64,000 nt of DNA from Microthrix sp041394405 (GTDB taxonomy: Bacteria; Actinomycetota; Acidimicrobiia; Acidimicrobiales; Microtrichaceae). Shown in pieces: positions 42,761 to 51,243 of this stretch. Positions within the stretch are counted from its first letter, which is position 1, and each line of letters opens with the position of its first letter. The DNA lies in assembly GCA_041394405.1 (NCBI GenBank), contig JAWKIF010000007.1, positions 248,001 through 312,000 of the forward strand, written 5' to 3'. The notes under the pieces are model-generated. The model was not told where the DNA came from, did not search any database, and saw nothing but the letters and a program-made list of their open reading frames with translations. A program made the position numbers and the translations under genes.

Positions 42761-44575
42761 ATGGCCAAGCCAACCCTGCGAGTCCGACCGTCGTGGCTGG
42801 TGGCGGTCGCCGTAGTGCTGGGAGCGGTTGGGTTCCTCGGCTTCGTCTCGCTGCAGGTACCGCCGCTGGGGCTCGACGAGGGTGCACACATCACCCACGC
42901 ACAGCGGCTGCGGAGCGGCCAGCTCGCCTCCCACAACGACGTCATCTCACCCGAACTCAGTTCTGCGCAGCGTTGCGAGCGCGGCTCGCTGCTGGGTAGC
43001 GCCACCAACCCCGGCTACCCCATCGGCGCCCGGCTGGAGTGCTTCACGCCCGAGGAGATCGCGACGTCGCAATCGGAGTTCCCCGCCCAACAGGCCCAGC
43101 ACACGCCCGTGTACTACCTCCCGCTGGCGCTGGGCACGAAGGTGGTGGACAAGCTGACCGACCTCGATCCGCTGGTGGACACCTATCGCGTGGCCGCGCT
43201 GGCCTACGGGGCCCTCACGGTCGCCTCCCTGTTGTTCCTCGGCCGGGCGCTCAAGGTATCGATCTGGACGTCGTCCGCGCTGACGCTGGGCATCGTCGGC
43301 ACGTCCGGCTTCATCATGGCCCACTCGTTCGTCAACAACGACTCCCTGGCCATCCCGGCGGGTGTCGCCCTCCTGCTCGCCGCACGTCGGGTCATCAACC
43401 ACCGATCGTCACCTTGGGCCCTGTTCCTGGTGAGCCTGGCGGTCACCCTGGTGAAGCCAACGTTCGTCGCCGCTCAGATCGCTGCGGTGCTCTTCCTCCT
43501 CCAAAGCCTGGGGAGCGCCGAGCTTCGGTGGCGAGACCTGGATCGCCAGGCGACGGTCGCCGACTGGAGGGCGCGGCTCGCCCAGAGCGCGGTTCGCCTC
43601 ACCCCCAGCGCAGCGGTCGTCGGTGGCCTGGTCCTGGGCACCGCGCTGTTCCAGGTGTGGCTGCACCAGTTGGTGCCCGGCACCCGAAGCACCGACTTCA
43701 CCGGCTACTACACCAGCCGAATCTTCCAGGCCGACTACTTCAAGGGAATCGCCACCAACCTGTTGAACCCGCTCACCCAGGAGCGGCCCATCTCCTTCAT
43801 CGATCCCTCCTACGGCCTGGTTGCCATGACCGTCCTCGAAGCCACCGTGTTGTGGGGCACGGTCGTTGCAGCATTTGGGGTCGTGAGGGGTGCAGGCAAG
43901 GAGTCGGTCCGCTTCGCACGAAGCGGCCTGGGCGCCCTGGTGTTCGGGGCGCTGTTTCTGTTCCTGTACGGGGCCACCCGTGGGTTCGCCCTGTCGTCGA
44001 CCAACACGCGTTACCTGCTGGCCGCCGTGCCGTTCATGTTCGCCGGCCTGGCCCCTGCCATCGACGCCTGGTGGAGACGGTTCCTTCCCCGGCAGATCAA
44101 GCCACTGCTGCTCGTCGGGGTCGCCATGCTCATGGGGCTGCAGGCGGTGGCGGTGGCCCATACGACCGAGCCGAACCGCAACAACTTCTGGAACCGGCGC
44201 CAAACCGGCGTACTGGCGTCGTTCATTCGCGACGACATCGCTACGGCACACAAGTGCGCGCAGTCGGGCGACACGGTTGCCGTCATTCCGTTCATGCCGA
44301 CGCTGTACGCGATGACGCCCGGCATTCAGGCCCCCGATGAGGCCGCGACCTACTGGGCCCCAACCCTGCCCCGAGAGGTGCGCCGGGCGCCCTACGACAA
44401 CATTCTGGACTCCGAGATCGACGTGGTCGTGCTCGTGGATCCGCAGCGGGTGAGCTACGAGCGCACCGCAGCGGCGTTGGTGGGTGCCAACTGGGAACGG
44501 TGCGCCGGGTGGCAACCCCTGGCCCTCGGGCTGAGCCATCCGGCCTTCGAGGTGTACCGGCGGCCGAACGGCTAA
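42761..44575 (+). CDS. DUF2142-like polytopic membrane protein, probable glycosyltransferase-type
   Basis: 604 residues from ATG 42761, with about a dozen hydrophobic segments. After the first one comes PPLGLDEGAHITHAQRLRSG, an acidic Asp-Glu in the first outside loop as in GT-C enzymes and DUF2142 proteins. Further marks are TPVYYLPLALGTKVVD, AHSFVNNDSLAIPAGVALLL and STNTRYLLAAVPFMFAGLAP. It probably handles lipid-linked sugars at the outer face of the membrane. The nested IS array ends 69 bases upstream of the start and has very likely displaced its promoter. Confidence 0.7.
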   Translation: MAKPTLRVRPSWLVAVAVVLGAVGFLGFVSLQVPPLGLDEGAHITHAQRLRSGQLASHNDVISPELSSAQRCERGSLLGSATNPGYPIGARLECFTPEEIATSQSEFPAQQAQHTPVYYLPLALGTKVVDKLTDLDPLVDTYRVAALAYGALTVASLLFLGRALKVSIWTSSALTLGIVGTSGFIMAHSFVNNDSLAIPAGVALLLAARRVINHRSSPWALFLVSLAVTLVKPTFVAAQIAAVLFLLQSLGSAELRWRDLDRQATVADWRARLAQSAVRLTPSAAVVGGLVLGTALFQVWLHQLVPGTRSTDFTGYYTSRIFQADYFKGIATNLLNPLTQERPISFIDPSYGLVAMTVLEATVLWGTVVAAFGVVRGAGKESVRFARSGLGALVFGALFLFLYGATRGFALSSTNTRYLLAAVPFMFAGLAPAIDAWWRRFLPRQIKPLLLVGVAMLMGLQAVAVAHTTEPNRNNFWNRRQTGVLASFIRDDIATAHKCAQSGDTVAVIPFMPTLYAMTPGIQAPDEAATYWAPTLPREVRRAPYDNILDSEIDVVVLVDPQRVSYERTAAALVGANWERCAGWQPLALGLSHPAFEVYRRPNG

Positions 44576-44650
44576 CGGCACAGAACCATCGTTGAGCAAT
44601 CACGGCAGTGCTGCGGTGTAACCCGGCGCCGCCACCAGCGTCCAGGCAAC

Positions 44651-46342
44651 ATGAGACGCACGCTGACCGCTCTGTTGTTGATCGCCGCCTCGTCGGCTGC
44701 CCTCGCTATCCCGGCCGGAGCAACCGGCGGACAACAGGAGGATCTGGCCCAAGTCAGCGTCGCCGAACGGTCCGCCTGCGCCGTCACCGGCACCGGTTCG
44801 ATTCAATGTTGGGGCCTGAACACCAGCGGACAACTCGGCAACGGGACCACGACCAACCGGTCGATCCCGACCGGCGTCGTGGGGATCTCGTCGGCCAAGC
44901 AGGTGGACGGAACCCAATTCCACTACTGCACCGTCCTCTCCAACCGCAGCGTTCGTTGCTGGAGGAAGAACAACGACGGTCAGTTGGGTGATGGCACCAC
45001 CACCAACTCAACCATTCCGCTCGAAGTGCCGGGCATCACCACCGCCACGCAGGTCGCTACCGGGAGCCAACACACGTGCGCACTCTTGATGGACGGCACG
45101 GTCAACTGCTGGGGGCTCGGCGTCGGCCGGCTGGGCAACGGCGGCACCAGCTCCTCCGTGGTGCCGGTGCCGGTCACCGGCATCTCAACAGCCGTCGAGA
45201 TCTCTTCGGGCGGTGGGACGTCATGTGCCTTGCTGGCGAACGCCACGGCGGCCTGTTGGGGAGTAGGCACCAGCGGGCAGTTGGGAAACGGCACCAACTC
45301 GTCGTCGCTCGTACCGGTGTCGGTCACAGGTTTGAGTACTGCCACACAGATCAGCACGGGGTCTGATTCCGCCTGTGCGAGGACCACGTCGAGCGCTGCA
45401 GTCTGCTGGGGGCGAAACAGCGACGGCCAGTTGGGGGAGGGCACCACCACCAACTCGTCCGTGCCAGTCGCGGTCAGTGGAGTGAGTGACGCTGCGGCCG
45501 TCTCGGTCGGCGACCGGGTCGCATGCGCGCTGCGCACCAGCGGGCTGCCGGTGTGTTGGGGATGGAACCTCTACGGTCGCCTCGGCGACGGCACCACCAC
45601 CAACTCCTCGGTTCCCGTCGCGGTCAGCGGCGCCTCCGGCATTTCTGCGGTGTCGGTCGGGGCCGCCATGTCGTGCGCCCGAAGCACCACCGGTACGGCG
45701 GTCTGTTGGGGATTCAACGGTCAGGGTGGCCTGGGCAATGGCACGAACACCCCGTCGTCAGTTCCGGTCGATGTGCTCCCCGGCCTCTGCCAAGAATCAC
45801 CCGACCCGGGGTACTCCGACATCGCAACCGGCCAGTACTACACCGACGCGGTGGCCTGGCTGGCCGCCAAAGGCATCTCCACCGGTACCACACCAACCAC
45901 CTTCTCCCCGACCGCCGTCGTCGGCCGCAAGGACATGGCCGTGTTCTTGTGGCGGGCATTCGGCTCACCCACGCCTCTGGGTGCCAACCCGTTCGGTGAC
46001 GTCCCCGACGGCCAGTACTACACCAATGCCACCACCTGGCTCGCCGAACAGAACATCTCCACCGGCACCGCCCCCGGCATGTTCTCCCCCGACGCCCCCG
46101 TCAAACGACGCGACATGGCCGTTTTCCTCCACCGCGCCACCGGCCTCATCACCGCCGGCACCTCACACGGCTTCGGTGACGTGCCACCTGGCAGCTACTA
46201 CGAGGCCGCCGTGTCGTGGCTGGTCGAAACCGGCATCACCGGCGGAACCTCTCCCGGCACCTACTCCCCCAACACCGACGTCAACCGGGCCCAAATGGCG
46301 GTGTTCCTCCACCGGAGGGGCTGCGGCATCAGCGTCGCCTGA
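44651..46342 (+). CDS. RCC1-SLH surface protein 5 (intact)
   Basis: 563 residues with signal peptide RRTLTALLLIAASSAALAIP. Seven RCC1 blades follow, each with the pair of Cys (for example ACAVTGTGSIQCWGLNTSGQ and CALLANATAACWGVGTSGQL). These blades are the most divergent of the local family; blade two reads CWRKN instead of CWGxN. Three SLH repeats (YSDIATGQYYTDAVAWLAAK, FGDVPDGQYYTNATTWLAEQ, FGDVPPGSYYEAAVSWLVET) end with HRRGCGISVA. There is no lesion, so with gene 1 it is one of two complete members. It lies 75 bases after the DUF2142 gene on the same strand and may share its transcript. Confidence 0.87.
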   Translation: MRRTLTALLLIAASSAALAIPAGATGGQQEDLAQVSVAERSACAVTGTGSIQCWGLNTSGQLGNGTTTNRSIPTGVVGISSAKQVDGTQFHYCTVLSNRSVRCWRKNNDGQLGDGTTTNSTIPLEVPGITTATQVATGSQHTCALLMDGTVNCWGLGVGRLGNGGTSSSVVPVPVTGISTAVEISSGGGTSCALLANATAACWGVGTSGQLGNGTNSSSLVPVSVTGLSTATQISTGSDSACARTTSSAAVCWGRNSDGQLGEGTTTNSSVPVAVSGVSDAAAVSVGDRVACALRTSGLPVCWGWNLYGRLGDGTTTNSSVPVAVSGASGISAVSVGAAMSCARSTTGTAVCWGFNGQGGLGNGTNTPSSVPVDVLPGLCQESPDPGYSDIATGQYYTDAVAWLAAKGISTGTTPTTFSPTAVVGRKDMAVFLWRAFGSPTPLGANPFGDVPDGQYYTNATTWLAEQNISTGTAPGMFSPDAPVKRRDMAVFLHRATGLITAGTSHGFGDVPPGSYYEAAVSWLVETGITGGTSPGTYSPNTDVNRAQMAVFLHRRGCGISVA

Positions 46343-46360
46343 GGGAGTTCATTGTTGGGT

Positions 46361-46377
46361 GCATCCCCAGCGGATGC
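46361..46377. terminator. Small hairpin between convergent genes
   Basis: GCATCC (46361-46366) and GGATGC (46372-46377) form a six-pair stem with a five-base loop exactly between two convergent stops. There is no U-run, so termination is only a guess from position. Confidence 0.3.
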
Positions 46378-46635
46378 TCAGGCGACGAGACCGTCCTTGC
46401 GGGCCGCCTTGGCGTCGGCCTTGGACAGGCGCTCCAGCTTGGACCGGTCGATTTGGCCGACGTTGACCCCGTTGGCGAACAGCACGTTGAAACGAACCCA
46501 CGTGAAGCCGGTAACCATCAACACCTTGCCCAGCGTGCCCGCCGGGACGCCGGGGAGGTCCTCGATCAGCTTGACGACGTCGTTGCGATCAAGATCGCGA
46601 GCCTCGTCTGCCGGGGTGATGATGTCGGTTGCCAC
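46378..46635 (-). CDS. Small conserved hypothetical protein
   Basis: 85 residues, no signal peptide. The core RNDVVKLIEDLPGVPAGTLG, KVLMVTGFTWVRFNVLFANG, VNVGQIDRSKL looks like a small SH3-like beta-barrel; a G-rich turn followed by a WxRFxVxFxNG strand is typical of such folds. I do not know a named family or function. It stands alone, convergent with RCC1-SLH gene 5. Confidence 0.65.
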   Translation of the reverse strand: MATDIITPADEARDLDRNDVVKLIEDLPGVPAGTLGKVLMVTGFTWVRFNVLFANGVNVGQIDRSKLERLSKADAKAARKDGLVA

Positions 46636-46702
46636 GGGTGCTCCGAAGGGTCAGGGGGCGGTGACGAAGGGCCGAGTGTAGCGACGCTGCGGTCCGAAGC
46701 CC

Positions 46703-48283
46703 TCAACGCCGGCAGTCCTCGAAGATGCGCACGGTGGTGCCGAAGGCATCATGGTCGCCGATGGGGCACAGCGCGGCCCAGAGCACGCCGTAGGCGCCGA
46801 TCAGCTCGCCGTATCGAGCCTGATCACGGAGGATCGGCTCGTACTGGTCGGAGGAGAAGACGTAGTAGCGCACGCCGGCGGCGCGGTTGGCGGTCAGGTC
46901 GACCTCCTCGACCGACGAGGTCGTGACCGACGCGTCGGGCGAAGAGGGCGTCGGTGCGTGAATCTGCACCCAAAATGTGGCCGCCGGAGCGGCCCGTTGC
47001 AGCGAGTCCAGTTGGTGCCGAGCCGCAGCCCGCTCGTCACCCACCGACCTGGCCGTCGCCTCCGCGGCCTTGGTTCCCTGGGCGGCCAGCATGACGATGG
47101 CGATCCCCAGCACCACACCTGCCCGGCCGAACGCCGAGAGCCCGAGCGGCAGGTCGCGCGACCGAATCCACTCCACCAGCCACTCGCCGGCCAGCACCCC
47201 AAGCACCAACACCGGCACCACCATGGAAAGCACGTTGCGCTCGTAGCGGACGTTGTATCGGGCATGGAGCAGGACGGTGAGCACCACCGAGGTGGTCACC
47301 GCGGCGGCCCAGGGAAGCGCCCGCCGCCGAACCGCGACGGCCAGCAGCACTCCTGCGACGGCCAGCACCGCCGCCAGGAGCCCGTTGTCGAACAGCACCC
47401 GCAGCTGGAACCACCCCGCACGTCCTTCGGCCCCGGCGCGGGGCAGCAGGTAGCTGGTCTGAGGCTTGCGAATATCGGCCCGAAAGCCCGCGAAGTCGGC
47501 CACAAAGAACGGGTTGGACATCACGAAGGCCACCGCTGCGGCCACGACCGTTACCGCGACCGGTACTGCCCAGCGGCGCACCCGCACGATGCGCGCCGCC
47601 ACGAGTGGCGCCACTACTGCCCCCACCACGAACGCGGCCGCGTTGTACTTGGACCCGGCCGCCAAACCAGCCGCAGCGCCGGTCAGGACCAGATCAAGCC
47701 TGGCCTCCGGCCGCAGTAGGCCACGACGGGTGGCACGCGCCAGGCCCCAACACGACACCGCGACGAAGCCGGCGGCCCATGGATCGGCCGACACCTTGGC
47801 GAACCCTGTGACCGTCAACGGCGCCAAGGTGACGAACGCAGCCACCAGCGCAAGCGACGCTGGCTTTGCCCGCAGTTCCGCTGCGGTCAACACGGCCAGG
47901 CCCACCACGGCGACGCCCAGCAACGCCGGCACGAGCCGGAGCAGCGCCCACGCCAGCGGGTTGGCCACCCGCACATCGCCCGCTCGACTGGTGCGCCACG
48001 ACCAGTCCGACCGGTCGAAGCCCACCAGACCGAGCCCGGCCGTCGTGGCGGCGATGGCCTCCTTGAAGACGGCGCCGTAGTTCTGGGCGTCCGGCCTGAT
48101 GGAGGTGTCGTCCACCATCTTCAGGCCCTCCTCGACGAAGAACGGCTCGTCGTAGTCGTAGACCCACGGAAGGTCGGCGACCACGGCCGGCATCCGGAAC
48201 GGGAGAGCCACCACCATGGCCAACGCGGCGAACCTCAGTGGGTGCAGGGCGATCCAGGCCCAGCACGCAGCTGCCCGCGGCAC
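46703..48283 (-). CDS. GT39/PMT-like polytopic membrane glycosyltransferase
   Basis: 526 residues with about ten hydrophobic segments. The first outside loop has WVYDYDEPFFVEEGLKMVDD, an acidic motif like the Asp-Glu of GT-C transferases. Later TGAAAGLAAGSKYNAAAFVV is the typical GLAxxxKYxA segment, and VLLHARYNVRYERNVLSMVV lies near a second conserved region. It probably uses polyprenyl-phosphate sugars to modify proteins or glycans outside the membrane. It is 53 bases upstream of the acyl-CoA dehydrogenase gene's stop, and the two do not form an obvious operon. Confidence 0.7.
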   Translation of the reverse strand: MPRAAACWAWIALHPLRFAALAMVVALPFRMPAVVADLPWVYDYDEPFFVEEGLKMVDDTSIRPDAQNYGAVFKEAIAATTAGLGLVGFDRSDWSWRTSRAGDVRVANPLAWALLRLVPALLGVAVVGLAVLTAAELRAKPASLALVAAFVTLAPLTVTGFAKVSADPWAAGFVAVSCWGLARATRRGLLRPEARLDLVLTGAAAGLAAGSKYNAAAFVVGAVVAPLVAARIVRVRRWAVPVAVTVVAAAVAFVMSNPFFVADFAGFRADIRKPQTSYLLPRAGAEGRAGWFQLRVLFDNGLLAAVLAVAGVLLAVAVRRRALPWAAAVTTSVVLTVLLHARYNVRYERNVLSMVVPVLVLGVLAGEWLVEWIRSRDLPLGLSAFGRAGVVLGIAIVMLAAQGTKAAEATARSVGDERAAARHQLDSLQRAAPAATFWVQIHAPTPSSPDASVTTSSVEEVDLTANRAAGVRYYVFSSDQYEPILRDQARYGELIGAYGVLWAALCPIGDHDAFGTTVRIFEDCRR

Positions 48284-48336
48284 GCCTCAACCCACCCCGT
48301 TGGGGGCCGCTCGTCCGGCCCGATCGCCGGAGCGAA

Positions 48337-49476
48337 TCACGAAGTACCCGGCTCGTGGGGCAGGCCCAGTACGCGCTCGCCCAGGATGTTGCGCTGCACC
48401 TCGCCCGTCCCCCCGCCGATGGTCAGGGCTCGAGCAAACAGGTAGCCGTAGTGCCACAAGGCGGCCGGCCGCCCCAGGGGGCCGCAGTCGGTGACCATGC
48501 CGCCCGGTCCGGCGAGGTCCTTGGCGAGCTCCATCACCGCCTGGCCGTGCTCGTCGGCCAGGATCTTGCGCACCGAGGCCTCTGGTCCGGGGCTCTTGCC
48601 GGCGACCACCGCCGAGATGGTGCGCATGCGGATGAGGCGCAGCACCTCGCCCTCGATCCACGTCTGGGCCAGGCGCTGGCGCATGACCGGGTCGGCCGTG
48701 CCGCCCGCCGCCCGCACCTCATCGTAGAGCTCCTCGGTGTGGGGGCCGACACCCCACAACACCCCGCCGCTGGACAGCGACACCCGCTCGTTGGCCAGGG
48801 TGATCTTGGCCAACGACCAGCCCTGGCCGACGTCACCGATGCGGTAGCTGTCGGGGATGCGGACGCCGTCCATGAACACCTCGTTGAAGGTGTGCGCACC
48901 GGTCATCTCCACGAGCGGGCGAATCTCGATGCCCGGCGCATCCATCGGACAGACGAAGTAGGTGATGCCGCTATGTTTCGAGCCGCCTGGCTTGGTCGCC
49001 TCCAGGTCGGTGCGCGTGATGAGGATCCCCCAGGTCGCGTCGTGGGCGAGGCTGGTCCACACCTTCTGGCCGGTCACCACCCACTCGTCGCCGTCGCGGA
49101 CCGCTGCGGTGGACAGCGACGCCAGGTCGCTGCCGGCGCCCGGCTCGGAGAACAGCTGGCACCAGGTGTCGGCGCCCGACACGATGCCCGGCAGCCACCG
49201 CTGCTGCTGCTCTGGCGTCCCCGCCTCGATCAGCGTGGGCCCGGCCCACCCCAGGCCGATGGGGTTGTAGGGGCGGCGCACGCCGGCCGAACGAAACTCC
49301 TCGTCGATGATCAGCTGGTGAATGGGGTCCGCACCCAGCCCCCATGGTTCCGGCCAGTGGGGAACCATGTAGCCCGCCTCCCCCAGCTGAGCGGCGCTCG
49401 GCGAGGGGTGCTCACGCAGAAAGGCCCGCACCCGCTGACGTCGCTCGTCCCCGTCCCCCGGAAGCCCAAAATCCAT
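48337..49476 (-). CDS. Acyl-CoA dehydrogenase
   Basis: 379 residues from ATG 49476. Standard motifs: WCQLFSEPGAGSDLASLSTA for the FAD-binding strand, WVVTGQKVWTSLAHDATWGI, HTFNEVFMDGVRIPDSYRIG, and a C-terminal IGGGTGEVQRNILGERVLGL (nucleotide loop). It oxidises an acyl-CoA to the enoyl-CoA in the cytoplasm. It is divergent from the acyl-CoA synthetase gene, which could supply its substrate. The chain-length preference cannot be read. Confidence 0.88.
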   Translation of the reverse strand: MDFGLPGDGDERRQRVRAFLREHPSPSAAQLGEAGYMVPHWPEPWGLGADPIHQLIIDEEFRSAGVRRPYNPIGLGWAGPTLIEAGTPEQQQRWLPGIVSGADTWCQLFSEPGAGSDLASLSTAAVRDGDEWVVTGQKVWTSLAHDATWGILITRTDLEATKPGGSKHSGITYFVCPMDAPGIEIRPLVEMTGAHTFNEVFMDGVRIPDSYRIGDVGQGWSLAKITLANERVSLSSGGVLWGVGPHTEELYDEVRAAGGTADPVMRQRLAQTWIEGEVLRLIRMRTISAVVAGKSPGPEASVRKILADEHGQAVMELAKDLAGPGGMVTDCGPLGRPAALWHYGYLFARALTIGGGTGEVQRNILGERVLGLPHEPGTS

Positions 49477-49617
49477 GAGCCGAACCGTAGCGCCGATGGG
49501 GCGAGGGCGGTTCGGCCGCGCGTCGGACCTACGAGGCCCAAGGCACGCCCCCGGGAGCACAGCCAAGGGCCCTCTATGCTTGCCCGCTCACGCCACGACA
49601 CCTTGGGGGACTGACAC

Positions 49618-51243
49618 ATGGCCGGATGGAACTTCGCGGAGCTGTGGGAGCGCATCGCCGCCAAACAGCCGGACGCCGACGCCCAGGTGCAGGGCGATCG
49701 GCGCATCAGCTGGGCCGAGTTCGACCGCCGGGCCGACGGCCTGGCCCGCTACCTGCTCGATCAGGACGCTCAGCATCAGGACAAGGTGGCCATCTACGTC
49801 CACAACTGCCCCGAGTACCTGGAGACCACCTTCGCTTGCTACAAGGCGGGCCTGGTGCCGGTGAACACCAACTATCGCTACGTCGAGGACGAGCTGGCCT
49901 ATCTGTGGGACAACGCCGATGCCATCGCGGTGGTGTTTCACGGCACCTTCACCGAGCGGGTGGACGCCGTACGGTCGCGGGTGCCGTCGGTTCGCACCTG
50001 GCTGTGGGTGGACGACGGTTCGGGGCCGTGCCCGGATTGGGCGGTGCCCTACGAGGAGGCGGCCGCCACCGAGACGAACGGCCACACCGTGGCCGAGTGG
50101 GGCCGCAGCGGGGACGACATCCTCATGATCTACACCGGGGGCACCACCGGCATGCCCAAGGGCACCATGTGGCGTCAGGACGACCTCATCCGGGCCCTGT
50201 GCACCACCGCCAACGCCGTGTTGGCCGACGACCCCGAGGAGGTCGGCTACGACGCTGCGCTCGATGCCATCGGCCCCGCCGCACTTCCGGGTCTGCCCGC
50301 CTGCCCGCTGATGCACGGCACCGGCTGGTTCACCTCCAACATCTACCTCACCAACGGCGGCTCGGTGGTGTGCCTCACGAACCGTCACTTCGACGTGGAG
50401 GAGCTGCTGGACACGGTGGTCTCCGAGAAGGTGGGCGCCCTCACCATCGTGGGCGACGCCTTCGCCAAGCCGATGGTGGAGGCGTTGGAGAGCCAGCCGG
50501 ACCGCTGGGACCTGTCGTCGATCCTGCTCGTCTCGTCGTCGGGTGTGATGTGGTCCGAGGCCACCAAGCAGGCCATGTTGGCCCACCATCCGGCCATGCT
50601 GTTGGTGGACAGCTTCAGCTCGTCGGAGGCGATCGGATTGGGCCAGTCGGTGTCGGCCGGCGAGTCGGCCAGCCACACCGCCTCGTTTGCGCTCGGCGAC
50701 GCGGCCCGGGTGGTCACCGAGGACGGCCGCGACGTGGAGCCGGGCTCGGGCGAGCGGGGCAGGGTGGCGGTGGGCGGGCACGTGCCCCTCGGCTACTACA
50801 AGGACGAGGAGAAGTCGGCCGCCACCTTCATCGTGTTGGACGGCAAGCGCTACAGCTGCCCGGGCGACTGGGCCACCGTCGAGGCCGACGGCTCCATCAC
50901 CCTGCTGGGGCGGGGTTCGGTGTGCATCAACACCGCCGGAGAGAAGGTGTTTCCCGAGGAGGTGGAGGAGGCGCTCAAGACCCACGCCAGCGTGTACGAC
51001 GCCGTGGTCGTGGGCGTGCCCGACGACCGCTTCGGGGAGACCATCGCCGCGGTGGTGCAACCCGCCGACGGTGCCGACGTGAACGCGGACGAGCTGGTGG
51101 CCCACACCAAGGAGCACCTGGCCGGGTACAAGGCGCCCCGCAACGTCTTGGTGGTGGACAGCATCGACCGGGCACCCAACGCCAAGGTCGACTACAAGCG
51201 TTGGAAGGCCTACGCCGCCGATCATGCGGGCGTCGGCGCATGA
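49618..51243 (+). CDS. Acyl-CoA synthetase (AMP-forming)
   Basis: 541 residues from ATG 49618, seven bases after GGGGGA. AMP-binding motifs: ILMIYTGGTTGMPKGTMWRQ (P-loop), VDSFSSSEAIGLGQSVSA, then CPGDWATVEADGSITLLGRG and SVCINTAGEKVFPEEVEEAL, with a C-terminal lysine region GYKAPRNVLVVDSIDRAPNA, KVDYKRW. It activates a carboxylic acid to the CoA thioester. Its stop overlaps the next start (ATGA), forming an operon with the saccharopine-dehydrogenase-like gene and the kinase. Confidence 0.9.
   Translation: MAGWNFAELWERIAAKQPDADAQVQGDRRISWAEFDRRADGLARYLLDQDAQHQDKVAIYVHNCPEYLETTFACYKAGLVPVNTNYRYVEDELAYLWDNADAIAVVFHGTFTERVDAVRSRVPSVRTWLWVDDGSGPCPDWAVPYEEAAATETNGHTVAEWGRSGDDILMIYTGGTTGMPKGTMWRQDDLIRALCTTANAVLADDPEEVGYDAALDAIGPAALPGLPACPLMHGTGWFTSNIYLTNGGSVVCLTNRHFDVEELLDTVVSEKVGALTIVGDAFAKPMVEALESQPDRWDLSSILLVSSSGVMWSEATKQAMLAHHPAMLLVDSFSSSEAIGLGQSVSAGESASHTASFALGDAARVVTEDGRDVEPGSGERGRVAVGGHVPLGYYKDEEKSAATFIVLDGKRYSCPGDWATVEADGSITLLGRGSVCINTAGEKVFPEEVEEALKTHASVYDAVVVGVPDDRFGETIAAVVQPADGADVNADELVAHTKEHLAGYKAPRNVLVVDSIDRAPNAKVDYKRWKAYAADHAGVGA

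Noticed and set aside
46216..46926. 236-residue plus-strand open frame after RCC1-SLH 5
   Set aside because: It runs in another frame of the SLH coding end and then antisense to the small hypothetical gene and the GT39-like gene; low-complexity Arg/Ser-rich text.
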